DNA from: Kordiimonas lipolytica
GTDB lineage: Bacteria; Pseudomonadota; Alphaproteobacteria; Sphingomonadales; Kordiimonadaceae
Direction of reading: 5' to 3'
Assembly: GCF_001550065.1 (NCBI RefSeq)
Contig: NZ_LRUB01000033.1
Coordinates: 51,719 to 115,718, forward strand
DNA length: 64,000 nucleotides
Under the pieces are notes generated by a model that did not search any database, was not told where the DNA came from, and worked only from the letters and a program-made list of their open reading frames with translations. Of the stretch, positions 63,634 to 64,000 are shown piece after piece. The position numbers and the translations under genes were made by a program. Each line of letters begins with the position of its first letter. Position 1 is the first letter of the stretch.

Positions 63634-64000
63634 AGCCGTCCCGACGTCGCGAGATGGCAAGAACTGCTGTCTGCAAGGGGCGGCTGAGTATCAGGGCGGC
63701 GTGCAGCGCCTTTTCGATCAGCGAGACATGCTACCGGTATAAACCGAAGCTCTCAGACGAGAATGCCGAGATCGCTGACTGGCTTGTCGGCATAACCGAT
63801 CGTCAGCGCAACTGGGGTTTCAAACTGTGCTTTTTGTATCTACGCAACGTGAAGGGCTATGGCTGGAACCATAAGCGTGTGTACCGGGTCTACCGGGAAC
63901 TGGAGCTGAACCTACGGATCAAGCCGAGGAAGCGTCTGTATCGGGAAAAGCCTGAGCCACTTTCTGTGCCTGAGGCGATCAATGATGTCTGGAGTATGGA
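63630..64000 (+). mobile_element. IS3-family transposase OrfB, cut by window end
   Basis: The -1 frame from GTG 63630 reads VKPSRRREMARTAV, then ISETCYRYKPKL, YRELELNLRIKPRKRL and DVWSMD, with the first Asp of the DDE catalytic triad in the last motif. No stop occurs up to the window end. It is expected to be expressed as an OrfAB fusion by frameshifting. Confidence 0.9.

Noticed and set aside
1..64000. CRISPR arrays, tRNA or rRNA genes
   Set aside because: No regularly spaced repeats and no cloverleaf or rRNA-like stretch was recognised on reading; short tRNAs could be missed without a covariance search.

Overview
The window reads as a chromosomal segment of a Gram-negative, motile-lifestyle-type alphaproteobacterium. 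The evidence is about 55-60% G+C by eye, three-gene ECF sigma/FecR/TonB-receptor units, large TonB receptors with flavin-dependent halogenases beside them, and FNR-type nitrate genes. Kordiimonadales or a Caulobacter/Sphingomonad relative would fit, but this is inference from gene content; there is no rRNA or other marker gene.

Layout. 1-2.5 kb: an overlapping exported or membrane-anchored trio with a trypsin-like protein. 2.5-5.2 kb: a membrane PAS/GAF/HD-GYP c-di-GMP phosphodiesterase. 5.3-12.1 kb: a signalling island with a Ser/Thr kinase carrying TPRs, a divergent FHA/sigma-54 activator, and three proteins of unknown family. Two of those three, transcribed divergently, have textbook -24/-12 sigma-54 promoters. 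12.1-16.3 kb: TonB receptor, FecR and ECF sigma factor, followed by about 240 bp of nested inverted repeats that look like a structured RNA. 16.8-35.3 kb: an alpha-glucan utilisation regulon with a LacI regulator, three GH13 amylases, an SLC45/GPH-type MFS carrier, a large TonB receptor and two flavin halogenases. TTGCA-N6-TGCAA operators recur at its promoters. A TetR/GST/flavin-barrel operon and a GAF-PAS histidine kinase are inserted in it.

35.3-40.3 kb: mixed housekeeping and small regulatory genes, including an aminotransferase and a GntR/28-aa peptide/membrane-protein operon. 40.3-58.1 kb: a nitrate respiration island with moaA-moeA, an unusual NIT-Crp/Fnr fusion regulator, narK1, narK2, narGHJI, a PpiC-like protein that has lost its parvulin domain, a beta-carbonic anhydrase, a porin and nnrS. 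Perfect or near-perfect TTGAT-N4-ATCAA boxes lie before moaA, narK1 and the porin. 58.2-64 kb: accessory region with a truncated tyrosine recombinase, a TetR regulator, a PAS protein, two paralogous orphan solute-binding-like proteins, a highly charged exported protein, and an IS3-family element cut by the window end.

The strongest candidates for something undescribed are the NIT-Crp/Fnr fusion with its C-terminal cysteine cluster, the kinase/FHA/sigma-54 module with its unknown targets, and the unassigned structured RNA near 16.4-16.7 kb.
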